From the NCBI RefSeq assembly GCF_001423695.1, contig NZ_LMOZ01000001.1:1312443-1376442 (forward strand): DNA of 64,000 nt, given 5' to 3'. Positions 34,555 to 43,272 of the stretch are shown piece by piece (positions within the stretch are counted from its first letter, which is position 1; every line of letters begins with the position of its first letter). The stretch comes from Leifsonia sp. Leaf336. GTDB lineage: Bacteria; Actinomycetota; Actinomycetes; Actinomycetales; Microbacteriaceae. The notes beneath the pieces were generated by a model. The model was not told the DNA's origin. It ran no database searches and worked only from the letters and a program-made list of their open reading frames with translations. Both the position numbers and the translations under genes were made by a program.

Positions 34555-35979
34555 TCAGACCCCGTAGTACAGCTCGTACTCGAACGGGTGCGGGCGCTGC
34601 GCGAGGGGCTTGATCTCCTTCTCGCGCTTGTACTCGATCCAGGTCTCGATGAGCTCCGGGGTGAACACGCCGCCCGCGGTGAGGAAGTCGTGGTCGGCCT
34701 CGAGCGCGTCGAGGGCCTCGCCGAGCGACGCCGGCACCTGGGGGATGTTCTTGGCCTCCTCGGGCGGCAGCTCGTAGAGGTCCTTGTCGACCGGCTCGTG
34801 CGGCTCGATGCGGTTCTTGATACCGTCGAGGCCGGCCATGAGCTGGGCGGCGAAGGCGAGGTACGGGTTGCCCGAGGCGTCCGGCGCGCGGAACTCGATG
34901 CGCTTGGCCTTCGGGTTGGTGCCCGTGATCGGGATGCGGATGGACGCCGAGCGGTTTCCGGCCGAGTAGACCAGGTTGACCGGGGCCTCGAAGCCGGGGA
35001 CCAGGCGGTGGAAGGAGTTCACCGTCGGGTTCGTGAAGGCCAGCACCGCCGGGGCGTGCTTGAGGAGGCCGCCGATGTACCAGCGGGCGATGTCTGAGAG
35101 GCCGCCGTAGCCGGCCTCGTCGTAGAACAGCGGCTTGCCGTCGTTCCACAGCGACTGGTGGGTGTGCATGCCCGAGCCGTTGTCGCCGAAGAGCGGCTTC
35201 GGCATGAACGTGGCGGTCTTGCCCCACTGCTCGGCCGTGTTCTTGACGATGTACTTGAACTTCAGGATGTCGTCCGCCGCGTGGACCATGGTGTCGAAGC
35301 GGTAGTTGATCTCGGCCTGGCCACCGGTGCCCACCTCGTGGTGCGCGCGCTCCAGGATGAGGCCGGCGTCGATCAGCTTCAGCGAGATGTCGTCGCGCAG
35401 GTCGGCCTGCTTGTCGACCGGGCTCACCGGGAAGTAGCCGCCCTTGTACGGGGTCTTGTTGCCGAGGTTGCCGCCCTCTTCGACGCGGCCGGAGTTCCAG
35501 GCGCCCTCCTCGGAGTCGACCGAGTAGAAGGAGGAGTTCTGCTTCACTTCGTAACGCACGTCGTCGAAGATGTAGAACTCGGCCTCGGGGGCGAAGAACG
35601 CCGTGTCGGCGATGCCGGTGGAGGCGAGGTACTTCTCGGCCTTCTTGGCGACCTGGCGGGGGTCCTTCGCGTAGATCTCACCGTTGCGCGGGTTGTAGAT
35701 GTCGAAGACCATGATCAGCGTGCGCTCGACGCGGAACGGGTCGATGTAGGCGGTCGAGACATCCGGGATCAGCTGCATGTCCGACTCGTGGATCGACGCG
35801 AAACCGCGGATCGAGGAACCGTCGAACAGCTGGCCGACGGAGAAGAACTCCTCGTCGACGGTCGCTGCGGGGATGTTGAAGTGCTGCTGCACACCGGGCA
35901 GGTCGGTGAAGCGGATATCAAGGAACTTGACGTCGGTGTCCTTGATGAACTTGAGCACCTCGGAAGAATCACGGAACAT
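34555..35979 (-). CDS. glnA: Glutamine synthetase type I, GlnA1
   Basis: The main ammonia-assimilating glutamine synthetase (474 aa, close to 478 in Mycobacterium tuberculosis). Signature regions: [58 protein letters not shown] and NRSASIRIP. The adenylylation tyrosine is Tyr402 in [10 protein letters not shown], so it is a GlnE target. The ATG at 35979 with GGGAG eight bases upstream is preferred over an in-frame TTG at 35994. A four-half-site GlnR operator (36051-36088) lies just upstream of TAGCGT, the likely -10 (plus 36035-36040). Confidence 0.97.
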   Translation of the reverse strand: MFRDSSEVLKFIKDTDVKFLDIRFTDLPGVQQHFNIPAATVDEEFFSVGQLFDGSSIRGFASIHESDMQLIPDVSTAYIDPFRVERTLIMVFDIYNPRNGEIYAKDPRQVAKKAEKYLASTGIADTAFFAPEAEFYIFDDVRYEVKQNSSFYSVDSEEGAWNSGRVEEGGNLGNKTPYKGGYFPVSPVDKQADLRDDISLKLIDAGLILERAHHEVGTGGQAEINYRFDTMVHAADDILKFKYIVKNTAEQWGKTATFMPKPLFGDNGSGMHTHQSLWNDGKPLFYDEAGYGGLSDIARWYIGGLLKHAPAVLAFTNPTVNSFHRLVPGFEAPVNLVYSAGNRSASIRIPITGTNPKAKRIEFRAPDASGNPYLAFAAQLMAGLDGIKNRIEPHEPVDKDLYELPPEEAKNIPQVPASLGEALDALEADHDFLTAGGVFTPELIETWIEYKREKEIKPLAQRPHPFEYELYYGV

Positions 35980-36050
35980 ACGGAGGACTCCCAATGGCTT
36001 TGCGGTGAGGGACTGCGCGTGCAGCCCAAGCTACACGCTAGGGGGAGGCC

Positions 36051-36088
36051 GTTTCCCTCCGGTGACGCAAATGTTTCCGGCATGTTAC
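36051..36088 (-). promoter_or_regulatory. GlnR operator upstream of glnA1
   Basis: On the glnA1 strand the sequence reads GTAAC-N6-GAAAC-N6-GTCAC-N6-GAAAC. This matches the actinobacterial GlnR consensus of alternating a- and b-sites (GTnAC and GAAAC, 6-base spacers) at all four half-sites. It ends about 10 bases upstream of the predicted -10 (TAGCGT), so it covers the -35 position. GlnR activates or represses glnA according to nitrogen supply; the position here fits activation from an overlapping site. Confidence 0.85.
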
Positions 36089-36116
36089 GACGTGGTCCTC
36101 CCGGTAAACTCGTCAG

Positions 36117-36542
36117 GTGCCTCAGAAGCCCCCGTCCTCCCGCTCGGGAGACATCGCGCCCAGCCGTTACCCGGGCGAACGGCTCGGCCTCCCGGAGGCG
36201 GGCCCGCGCTCGGTGGGCCGCCTCGGTCGCCGCCTCGGCGCGATCGTCGTCGACTGGGCGCTCGCCTCGCTCATCTCGCTCGCGTTCTTCCATTACGACC
36301 AGTGGGCGACGCTGGGTGTCTTCGCGCTGATGCAGATCGTCTTCATCCCCACGATCGGGGGCAGCATCGGCCACCGGGTGTTCGGGATGCGCGTGGTCGC
36401 GGTCGCCGGAGGCTGGGTCGGCGTCTGGCGGCCGATCGTGCGCACCGTCCTCCTCTGCATCGTCATCCCCGCGCTGGTCTGGGACTCCGACCAGCGCGGC
36501 TTCCACGACAAAGTCGCGGGCACGGTTCTCATCCGCGCCTGA
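36117..36542 (+). CDS. RDD family membrane protein
   Basis: A 141-residue membrane protein. The RDD pattern is seen in RRLGAIVVDWALASLISL (Arg and Asp in the first helix) and near the C-terminus as DQRGFHDKVAGTVLI, the usual closing block. It has about three transmembrane helices and a hydrophilic N-terminus of about 45 residues. The function of RDD proteins is not settled. The GTG start is six bases after TAAACT (36105-36110), a leaderless arrangement. It is divergent from glnA1, so the GlnR site might influence it too. Confidence 0.87.
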   Translation: MPQKPPSSRSGDIAPSRYPGERLGLPEAGPRSVGRLGRRLGAIVVDWALASLISLAFFHYDQWATLGVFALMQIVFIPTIGGSIGHRVFGMRVVAVAGGWVGVWRPIVRTVLLCIVIPALVWDSDQRGFHDKVAGTVLIRA

Positions 36543-36596
36543 CTCCACGGGGCTGAGGTCGGCCGCCGTCACGAGGGACGCAGCTACACTCCTGCC

Positions 36597-37793
36597 ATGC
36601 GCGCGTTCGGCTTCCCCCGCGATGTGCTGCGGTCGGAGGCCGCAGACGCCCACCGGGTGACCTACACCGAGCTCTTCTTCGACCTCGTGTTCGTGTTCGC
36701 CGTCACCCAGGTCTCGCACGTGCTGCTCCAGGAGCAGTCCGCACTGTCGCTGCTCCACACCGTGATGCTCGCGATGGTGGTCTGGTGGGTGTGGATGTTC
36801 ACCACCTGGGCCTCGAGCTGGCTCGACCCGGAGACCGGACCGGTCCGCGCGCTCTTCGTCGTGCTCATGCTGCTCGGTCTCCTGCTCGCGTCGGCGATCC
36901 CGGAGGCCTTCGGCGACCGTGCCGTGCTGTTCGCGGTGAGCCTCGTGCTCATGCAGCTCAGCAGGAGTGTCTTCACCTTCTTCGCCTTCTCGGGGGCGCA
37001 GCGCGACCACGCGGTCAACTTCGTCCGCATCATCGTGTGGCACGCGGTGGCGGGCGCGCTCTGGATCACGGGAGCGTTCCTCCCCGACGAGGCGCGGCTC
37101 ACCGTCTGGCTGATCGCACTGGCCATCGATTACATCGGGCCGAGGCTGCGGTTCTGGACGCCGGGGCTCGGCCGGTCACAGCTGTCGACCTGGAACATCT
37201 CCGGCACCCACATGTCCGAGCGGGTGAGTCTGTTCCTCATCATCGCGCTGGGTGAGTCGATCGTGGTCACGGGTGCGGCCTTCTCGACGGCGCCGCTCGA
37301 CGTCGTGCATCTCGGCGCGTTCCTGGCAGCGTTCGCGGGCACGGTGCTGCTCTGGCTGCTCTACTTCGCGCACGCGCAGCGGGGCGGGAGCGAGTATCTG
37401 GAAGGCGCAGCGGAGCCGGGGCTGATCGCGCAGACGGCGTACACCTACATCCCGCTGCTCCTCGTGCTCGGGATCGTGCTCTCCGCCGTCGCCGACGGGC
37501 TCGTCCTCGAGCATCCGACCGGCAGGCCGGCACCGTGGACGACGGGACTGCTGTGCGGTTCGGCGATCGTCTACCTGATCGGCCTGCTGCTCTTCCGCCG
37601 GGCGACGGGGATGCGCTGGTCGCTCACCGTCGTGGTCGGCGCACTCGCGCTCGGAGTGCTCTGGCCGATGGGCGGCCTCCTGCCGACGGCCGTCGTGGCC
37701 TGGGCCGTGAACCTCGTGCTGGCGGTCGTGCTCGTCGCCGACCAACTCCTGTATCGCCGCCGTGTGCGTGACACCGAGGCTGCCGCCGCGTAG
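36597..37793 (+). CDS. Low temperature requirement protein A (LtrA) family membrane protein
   Basis: A 398-residue integral membrane protein with about 11-12 hydrophobic helices. TYTELFFDLVFVFAVTQVSH at the start and ISGTHMSERVSLFLIIALGESIVVTG in the middle are the LtrA signatures. The family is named for a Listeria gene needed for growth in the cold, but its molecular function is unknown. The ATG is six bases after TACACT (36585-36590), another leaderless start. Confidence 0.9.
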   Translation: MRAFGFPRDVLRSEAADAHRVTYTELFFDLVFVFAVTQVSHVLLQEQSALSLLHTVMLAMVVWWVWMFTTWASSWLDPETGPVRALFVVLMLLGLLLASAIPEAFGDRAVLFAVSLVLMQLSRSVFTFFAFSGAQRDHAVNFVRIIVWHAVAGALWITGAFLPDEARLTVWLIALAIDYIGPRLRFWTPGLGRSQLSTWNISGTHMSERVSLFLIIALGESIVVTGAAFSTAPLDVVHLGAFLAAFAGTVLLWLLYFAHAQRGGSEYLEGAAEPGLIAQTAYTYIPLLLVLGIVLSAVADGLVLEHPTGRPAPWTTGLLCGSAIVYLIGLLLFRRATGMRWSLTVVVGALALGVLWPMGGLLPTAVVAWAVNLVLAVVLVADQLLYRRRVRDTEAAAA

Positions 37794-37823
37794 GCGACAC
37801 TCGGGACTGGTCGGGTGCTCGGG

Positions 37824-38522
37824 TCAGCGCGCGCGCTGAGCGCGCACCTTCATCGGGTCGACGCCCTTGGGGATGGGCATCGGGTTCTCGAGCGACTGGA
37901 GGCGGTTGCTGATCGCCAGCACCTCCGCCTTGGTGAGCGACGGCTTGATCTTGGCGAGCGTCCGCGGGATCTTGTGCAGCGGAACGGAGTCGGCGTCGGG
38001 GCCGACCGAGATCGTGGTGACGGGCACGTTGGGCAGCACGCGCGTGATCTTGCGGCGCTCCTCGTCCACCATGCGCTGCGTGCGGGTCTTGGGGCCTTCG
38101 CTGATGAGCACCACGCCGCCGCGACCGGTCGCGCGGTAGACGGCGTCCTGGGTCTTGCCGTTGACCGCGATCGGCATCTCGGAGCCGCGCCAGCTGCGCT
38201 TGAGCGAGCTGCGCAGCACGGCGCCCACGGCTCCCGGCTGGCCCTCGATCTGCGAGTACGCGGCACGCTCGGCACGACGCCCCAGGATGACCAGGCCGAC
38301 GAGCACGCCCGCGAGGACGCCCGCCACGATCCAGAGCACCATGGTGAAGACGTTGCCGCCGGACAGGAACACCGCCATCGCGATGCCGGCCAGGATCGGC
38401 AGCACGATTCCGCCCACGATGTAGAGCAGGGCACGATCGTCGTAGCGACGGGTCATCTGGAAGACCTGCCACATCTGCTTCAGCCGACCGGGCTCCTTGG
38501 TGGACTTGTCCTTGCGTGCCAT
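37824..38522 (-). CDS. DUF4191 membrane protein
   Basis: A 232-residue actinobacterial protein of the DUF4191 family: a basic N-terminus (MARKDKSTKEPGRLKQMWQVFQMTRRYD), two transmembrane helices (about 35-80), and a cytoplasmic C-terminal domain with GRRAERAAYSQIEGQPGAVGAVL and VYRATGRGGVVLISEG. The function is unknown. It is characteristically located next to lipA, as here. The ATG is seven bases after TATCCT (plus 38530-38535), so the transcript may be leaderless and separate from lipA. Confidence 0.9.
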   Translation of the reverse strand: MARKDKSTKEPGRLKQMWQVFQMTRRYDDRALLYIVGGIVLPILAGIAMAVFLSGGNVFTMVLWIVAGVLAGVLVGLVILGRRAERAAYSQIEGQPGAVGAVLRSSLKRSWRGSEMPIAVNGKTQDAVYRATGRGGVVLISEGPKTRTQRMVDEERRKITRVLPNVPVTTISVGPDADSVPLHKIPRTLAKIKPSLTKAEVLAISNRLQSLENPMPIPKGVDPMKVRAQRAR

Positions 38523-38607
38523 AGTCACAAGGATACCGGCTCGGCCGCTCCCTTGATGACCTGTTCACGGCCGGCGTAGTGCCGGCCGGGGGCTGTCGTC
38601 CGGGCGG

Positions 38608-39597
38608 TCAGGAGACAGCCTGCGCGAACCCGGAGGAGGCGTCCGCGAGGTGCTGCAGCTCGGCCGGGACCGGCCGTCCCTTCGCCTGCATCGACTGCGC
38701 CCAGAGCCGGCCAGCACGGTACGACGAGCGCACCAGCGGACCCGACAGCACGCCGAGGAAGCCGATCTCCTCGGCCTCCTGCTTGAGCTCGACGAACTCG
38801 TCCGGGTGCACCCAGCGCGCCACGGGAAGGTGGCGCGGACTCGGCCGCAGGTACTGGGTGATCGTGATGATGTCGGTGCCGGCGTCGTGGAGGTCATGGA
38901 GCGCCTGACTGATCTCGGCGCGCTCCTCGCCCATCCCGAGGATGAGGTTCGACTTCGTGATGAGGCCGGCGGCTCGACCCTGGGTGATCACGTCGAGCGA
39001 GCGCTCGTACCGGAACGCCGGCCGGATGCGCTTGAAGATGCGCGGGACCGTCTCGACGTTGTGCGCGAACACCTCCGGCTCGGCGGAGAACACTTCGCCG
39101 AGGTACTCCGGGTTGCCGGAGAAGTCGGGCACCAGGATCTCCACTCCCGTGCCGGGGCTCTGCCGGTGGATCTCGCGGATGGTCTCGGCGTACAGCCACG
39201 ACCCCTCGTCCTCCAGGTCGTCGCGGGCCACGCCGGTCACCGTAGAGTAGCGCAGTCCCATCTTCGCAACCGACTCGCCCACGCGTCGCGGTTCGTCGCG
39301 GTCGAACTCGGCGGGCTTGCCGGTGTCGATCTGACAGAAGTCGCAGCGCCGGGTGCACTGGGAGCCGCCGATGAGGAACGTCGCCTCGCGATCCTCCCAG
39401 CACTCGTAGATGTTGGGGCAGCCGGCCTCCTGGCAGACGGTGTGCAGTTCTTCGGATTTCACCAGGTTCTGCAGCTGCCGGTACTCCGGGCCCATCTTGG
39501 CCTTCGTCTTGATCCAGGCGGGCTTGCGCTCGATGGGCGTCTGGGCGTTGCGCACCTCGAGCCGGAGGAGCTTGCGACCCTCGACCGGGGCGCTCAT
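38608..39597 (-). CDS. lipA: Lipoyl synthase
   Basis: LipA (329 aa) inserts two sulfurs into protein-bound octanoate. Radical SAM cysteines are Cys81, Cys85 and Cys88 (CTRRCDFC). The auxiliary cluster that supplies sulfur uses Cys55, Cys60 and Cys66 ([12 protein letters not shown]), and the RSSYRAG motif near the C-terminus provides its serine ligand. The ATG overlaps the lipB stop as ATGA, so lipB and lipA are coupled. Likely clients are the E2 protein SucB (41.7 kb) and the glycine cleavage H protein elsewhere. Confidence 0.97.
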   Translation of the reverse strand: MSAPVEGRKLLRLEVRNAQTPIERKPAWIKTKAKMGPEYRQLQNLVKSEELHTVCQEAGCPNIYECWEDREATFLIGGSQCTRRCDFCQIDTGKPAEFDRDEPRRVGESVAKMGLRYSTVTGVARDDLEDEGSWLYAETIREIHRQSPGTGVEILVPDFSGNPEYLGEVFSAEPEVFAHNVETVPRIFKRIRPAFRYERSLDVITQGRAAGLITKSNLILGMGEERAEISQALHDLHDAGTDIITITQYLRPSPRHLPVARWVHPDEFVELKQEAEEIGFLGVLSGPLVRSSYRAGRLWAQSMQAKGRPVPAELQHLADASSGFAQAVS

Positions 39598-40304
39598 GCG
39601 GCGACCTCCTGCGCGGTGCCTTCGGTGCGGGTCGCTGCCGCGACCGGGCTGGAGGCCGGATCGGCCAGCCTGCGGTCGAGGGCGGCCTGCACCAGCGGGG
39701 CGACCTCCTGCGGCGTGACCGTGCGCCCGAGCACGCGCGAGATCGTCGTGACGCCGGCATCGCGGATGCCGCAGGCGACGATCGTGTCGTAGGCGTCGAG
39801 GCTGTTGGAGCAGTTCAGCGCGAAGCCGTGCATGGTCACGCCCTCGGCCACACGGATGCCGATCGCGGCGATCTTCTCGTCACGGGCCGTCCCGTCGTCG
39901 CCGGGCAGGCCGCGCAGCCAGACCCCGGATCGTCCGTCGACGCGCTCGCCTGGCACTCCCAGACCGCTCAGCACGCCGATGAGCACGTCTTCGAGCCAGC
40001 GGACGTAGCCGACGACGTCGATCGGCTCGGCGAGCCGCAGGATCGGGTAGCCGACGAGCTGACCCGGCCCGTGCCAGGTGATCTTTCCGCCGCGGTCGAC
40101 GTCGATCACCGGGGTGCCGTCTGTCGGTCGCTCCTCGGGGGAGGTGCGCTTGCCGGCGGTGAAGACGGATTCGTGCTCCAGGAGCAGGACGGTGTCGGGC
40201 GCGGCGCCGGAGGAGACCTGGGCGTGGACGGCGCGCTGGCGCAGCAGCGCCTCGTCGTAGGGAACAGGGTGGGAGCCGACCCCGGAGACATCGAAGACAG
40301 TCAT
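39594..40304 (-). CDS. lipB: Lipoyl(octanoyl) transferase
   Basis: LipB (236 aa) moves octanoate from acyl carrier protein to the lipoyl domain. [17 protein letters not shown] is the family signature; the acyl-thioester cysteine is Cys178 in [11 protein letters not shown] and the catalytic lysine is Lys144 in [10 protein letters not shown]. The ATG is six bases after TAGGAT (plus 40311-40316), the leaderless pattern. It is the first gene of lipB-lipA. Confidence 0.96.
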   Translation of the reverse strand: MTVFDVSGVGSHPVPYDEALLRQRAVHAQVSSGAAPDTVLLLEHESVFTAGKRTSPEERPTDGTPVIDVDRGGKITWHGPGQLVGYPILRLAEPIDVVGYVRWLEDVLIGVLSGLGVPGERVDGRSGVWLRGLPGDDGTARDEKIAAIGIRVAEGVTMHGFALNCSNSLDAYDTIVACGIRDAGVTTISRVLGRTVTPQEVAPLVQAALDRRLADPASSPVAAATRTEGTAQEVAA

Positions 40305-40310
40305 GAGAGC

Positions 40311-40331
40311 ATCCTATGTGGACTCAGTCCA
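40311..40331 (-). promoter_or_regulatory. lipB promoter with adjacent palindrome
   Basis: The lipB -10 hexamer TAGGAT occupies plus 40311-40316. Immediately upstream lies the near-perfect palindrome TGGACTCAGTCCA (40319-40331), at about -20 to -30 relative to the predicted start, a position where a bound repressor would block RNA polymerase. No regulator is known for it. Confidence 0.4.
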
Positions 40332-40439
40332 GAAATTCGAAACTGTGCTGCTTTCGCTCCTTCCGTCCTTCACAGATGGGCGCATGGACGGGTTCTCCAC
40401 CGATCTTCGGACCGGCCGCCTGCACGCGGTTCGGGCGGG

Positions 40440-41723
40440 ATGAGATGTGGCATGGGCATCTACACGCGGCGACCGATCGATCTGGCACGGCGGGCTGCGG
40501 CTGTCGCCGCGGAGGCGGGGTGGGTGATCGAGCGGTGGGGTGACGGGCGACGGGAGGGTGACGGCGTGTCGATCGTCGTCAGCGGGGGAGAGCTGCGTGG
40601 CCCGGCACTCGCGACCGTGAGCGTTCGAGACGAGGACGCTGCGTTCGCGCAAGACGGATTGCCGGGAGCCGTGTCGGAGCACCTTCCTCGGACACTGTCC
40701 CCGCCGCCGCTCCGCGCGACGCGTGGGCGAGGAGGTCGGGCAGTCGTGGTGCGCCTCGTCGAGCATCCGGCAGGCGGAACGCTCGACGAGCTTGTCGCGC
40801 GCCGTGCGAGGCTGGCGGTGGGGGAGGCCGTCACGGTGCTGGTGGCGGTCGCGCGCGGTCTCGCCGACCTCCATGCGTGCGGCCGGGCGGGTGTGCGGCT
40901 CACGCCGCACGGCGTCGGATTCCGCGACGACGGCTGTCCGGTCCTTACGGGCATCGATCCGGTGAGGCCGCTCGATCACGACGCTGCCAAGGCTGATGTG
41001 AAGGCGTACGCCAGCCTCGCCGCGACGGTGTGCGCCGCGGTGGGCGGAGCGCCCGGTGCGGCACTGCTGGCAGCGGCCACCGCCGCCGGTCACCGGCGCT
41101 GGGAGGACGTCATCCGTGCGGTCCTGTGCACAGCGGACCCGATCGCCGTCGCGAGGCAGCGGGAGGCGCACTCGGACGTCCTACGGACGGAGAACGCGCC
41201 GGTTGCCGAGGAGGCCGCGCGTGCTGTGTCGTCGTCGCCGGAGCTCGAGGCGTCGGTCGGTCGTGAGGCGGTGCGATCCGCCGAGGGAGAGCGACGAGCG
41301 GCGAGTCCCGAGGTCATCCCGCGGAGTCGAGCGGACGACGAAGGGTTCGTGCCGCCGGGCACCGCGCCACTGCCCGCCACTCGGCACCGGGCGTCGTCAC
41401 GACAAGCGAAGGCGCCCGCGCGCGACCCCGCAGGGGGCGATCGGATGTTGCGGGCTGTGGAGCGGCTGCTCGACGGGATCGGGGATCGGCCCGTGGGGAG
41501 GGCGATGGGCGTCGTGCGCGCGTGGGCGGTCGCCCGGCCGCTGGTCGTCGCCGTCGCCGTCGTCCCGGTAGCGGCTGTGCTGCTCGCGCTGGTGCTGTTC
41601 CCGCCCGCTCAAGACGGAGGCGACGCGGTCGGGAAAAGCAGTTCGGCCCCGTTCCGCGAAAGCGGAACAGGGCCGAACAGGTGCGAATTCGCGGCCGGCA
41701 GCCGCGACTCGTGCGACGGCTGA
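40440..41723 (+). CDS. Pseudokinase-like single-pass membrane protein
   Basis: A 427-residue protein. Residues 100-230 look like the C-lobe of a Ser/Thr kinase: ARGLADLHACGRAGVRLTPHGVGFRDDGCPVLTGID lines up with the catalytic and activation segments, but HRD is replaced by VRLTPHG and DFG by TGID. No N-lobe glycine loop or lysine is seen. A long charged region (240-350) leads to one transmembrane helix (about 378-398) and a short outer tail with two Cys. The start is uncertain (40440 or 40452). Such degenerate kinases often act as scaffolds; the role here is unknown. Confidence 0.68.
   Translation: MRCGMGIYTRRPIDLARRAAAVAAEAGWVIERWGDGRREGDGVSIVVSGGELRGPALATVSVRDEDAAFAQDGLPGAVSEHLPRTLSPPPLRATRGRGGRAVVVRLVEHPAGGTLDELVARRARLAVGEAVTVLVAVARGLADLHACGRAGVRLTPHGVGFRDDGCPVLTGIDPVRPLDHDAAKADVKAYASLAATVCAAVGGAPGAALLAAATAAGHRRWEDVIRAVLCTADPIAVARQREAHSDVLRTENAPVAEEAARAVSSSPELEASVGREAVRSAEGERRAASPEVIPRSRADDEGFVPPGTAPLPATRHRASSRQAKAPARDPAGGDRMLRAVERLLDGIGDRPVGRAMGVVRAWAVARPLVVAVAVVPVAAVLLALVLFPPAQDGGDAVGKSSSAPFRESGTGPNRCEFAAGSRDSCDG
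41641..41678 (-). terminator. Terminator of sucB, embedded in the pseudokinase 3' end
   Basis: A 17-bp stem with one mismatch (41641-41657 with 41662-41678) and a GAAA loop lies 58 bases past the sucB stop. On the sucB strand it is followed by TGCTTTTCCC. The hairpin lies entirely inside the last codons of the convergent pseudokinase gene. Confidence 0.75.
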
Positions 41724-41736
41724 CGTCGCGCGTGGG

Positions 41737-43206
41737 TCAGATGCCGAGGCTGCCCTCGAACGCGCCACCCTCGAGGCGGTTCTTCACCGCGACCAGGAAG
41801 CGGGCGGCGTCCGCGCCATCGACGATGCGGTGGTCGTACGACAGGGCGAGGTACACCGTCGAGCGGATCGCGATCGAGTCGGTGCCGTCGGCCGAGATGA
41901 CGACCGGCTTCTTCGTGACGATGCCCGTTCCCAGGATCGCGACCTGCGGGAGGAAGACGACCGGGGTGTCGAACAGGGCGCCGCGCGAACCGGTGTTGGT
42001 CAGCGTGAAGGTGCCGCCGGCGAGCTCGTCCGGCTTGAGGCGGTTGTCGCGCGTCCGCTCGGCCAGGTCGGCGATCTCACGCGCGAGACCCGCGATGTCG
42101 AGGTCGGACGCGTTGCGGATGACCGGGGTCAGCAGCCCGCGCTCGGTGTCGACGGCGATCGAGATGTTCTCGTGGTCCGGGTAGACGATGCTGTCCCCGT
42201 CGACCGTGGCATTGATGACCGGGTAGGCCTTCAGCGCCTCGGCGGCGGCGAGAGCGAAGAACGGCAGGAAGGAGAGCTTCGTGCCGGTCTTGGCGAGGAA
42301 GTCGGCCTTGACCTTGTCGCGAAGGGCGGCGACCTTCGTCACGTCCACCTCGACGACGGTCGTCAGCTGAGCGGTCGACTGCATCGAGACGACGGCGCGC
42401 TCGGCCACGACCTTGCGCAGGCGCGTCATCTGCTGCGTGGTGCCGCGCAGCGGCGAGACCTCGACGACCGGGGCCGCCGCGGCGGGAGCGGCAGCCGCGG
42501 GCGCCGGAGCGGCGGCCGACAGGATGTCCTCCTTGCGGATACGTCCGCCGACACCGGTGCCGGTGACGGTCGACAGGTCGACGCCCTGCTCGTTCGCGAG
42601 CTTGCGCACGATCGGGGTGACGTAGCCGGCGTTGCCGGCGTGCGCACCCGAGGTGGCGGCCGGAGCCGGAGTGGGCTCTGCGGCGGGGGCCGGAGCCTCC
42701 TGAGCGGGCGCGGGAGCCGGCTCGGCGGCGGGAGCCTCCTGAGCCGGTGCGGCGGGGGCAGGCGCCTCCTGAGCCGGTGCGGCGGCGGCAGGAGCGGCCT
42801 CCTGTGCGGGAGCTGCGGCGGGTGCCGGAGCAGCCTCCTGTGCGGGGGCCGCAGCCGGGGTCGGAGCAGCCTCCTGCGCGGGAGCAGCAGCCTCGGCGGG
42901 AGCAGCCTCAGCGGCCGGAGCGGCCTCAGCAGCCGGGGCGGCGGCCTCGGGAGCCGAGCCGGCCCCGGAGCCGTCGCCGATCGTCACGAGCGCGGTGCCC
43001 ACCTCGACGGTCTCGTCCTCCTGCACCAGGATCGCCTCGATGACGCCCGCGACGGGCGAGGGGATCTCGGTGTCGACCTTGTCGGTCGAGACTTCGAGCA
43101 AGGGCTCGTCGACCTCGACACGGTCGCCAACGTTCTTCAGCCAGCGGGTGACCGTGCCTTCCGTGACACTCTCGCCGAGTGCCGGGAGGCTGACGGATTC
43201 GCTCAT
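41737..43206 (-). CDS. sucB: Dihydrolipoamide acyltransferase E2 (SucB/DlaT type)
   Basis: E2 core of a 2-oxoacid dehydrogenase (489 aa). A lipoyl domain (1-78) carries the modified Lys43 in VSTDKVD. A flexible Ala/Pro/Glu linker of about 110 residues, built from PAQEA-type repeats, leads to the E1/E3-binding domain (about 195-232) and the acyltransferase domain (about 260-489) with the catalytic His in SYDHRIVDG. In actinobacteria this protein can serve the pyruvate dehydrogenase and, with OdhA/Kgd, the oxoglutarate complex; the substrate is therefore ambiguous. lpdA (E3) is 66 bases upstream and lipBA nearby. Confidence 0.94.
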   Translation of the reverse strand: MSESVSLPALGESVTEGTVTRWLKNVGDRVEVDEPLLEVSTDKVDTEIPSPVAGVIEAILVQEDETVEVGTALVTIGDGSGAGSAPEAAAPAAEAAPAAEAAPAEAAAPAQEAAPTPAAAPAQEAAPAPAAAPAQEAAPAAAAPAQEAPAPAAPAQEAPAAEPAPAPAQEAPAPAAEPTPAPAATSGAHAGNAGYVTPIVRKLANEQGVDLSTVTGTGVGGRIRKEDILSAAAPAPAAAAPAAAAPVVEVSPLRGTTQQMTRLRKVVAERAVVSMQSTAQLTTVVEVDVTKVAALRDKVKADFLAKTGTKLSFLPFFALAAAEALKAYPVINATVDGDSIVYPDHENISIAVDTERGLLTPVIRNASDLDIAGLAREIADLAERTRDNRLKPDELAGGTFTLTNTGSRGALFDTPVVFLPQVAILGTGIVTKKPVVISADGTDSIAIRSTVYLALSYDHRIVDGADAARFLVAVKNRLEGGAFEGSLGI

Positions 43207-43272
43207 GAGCTTCTCTCCTTCAAAACCTGATCGTTCAGTAGCTTATTGCAGCCGCTTCCGCGGCAGACGTCT

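Noticed and set aside
42680-42960. Repetitive DNA in sucB as a tandem-repeat or CRISPR-like feature
   Set aside because: The repeats encode the Ala/Pro/Glu linker between the lipoyl and binding domains, a normal feature of E2 proteins.
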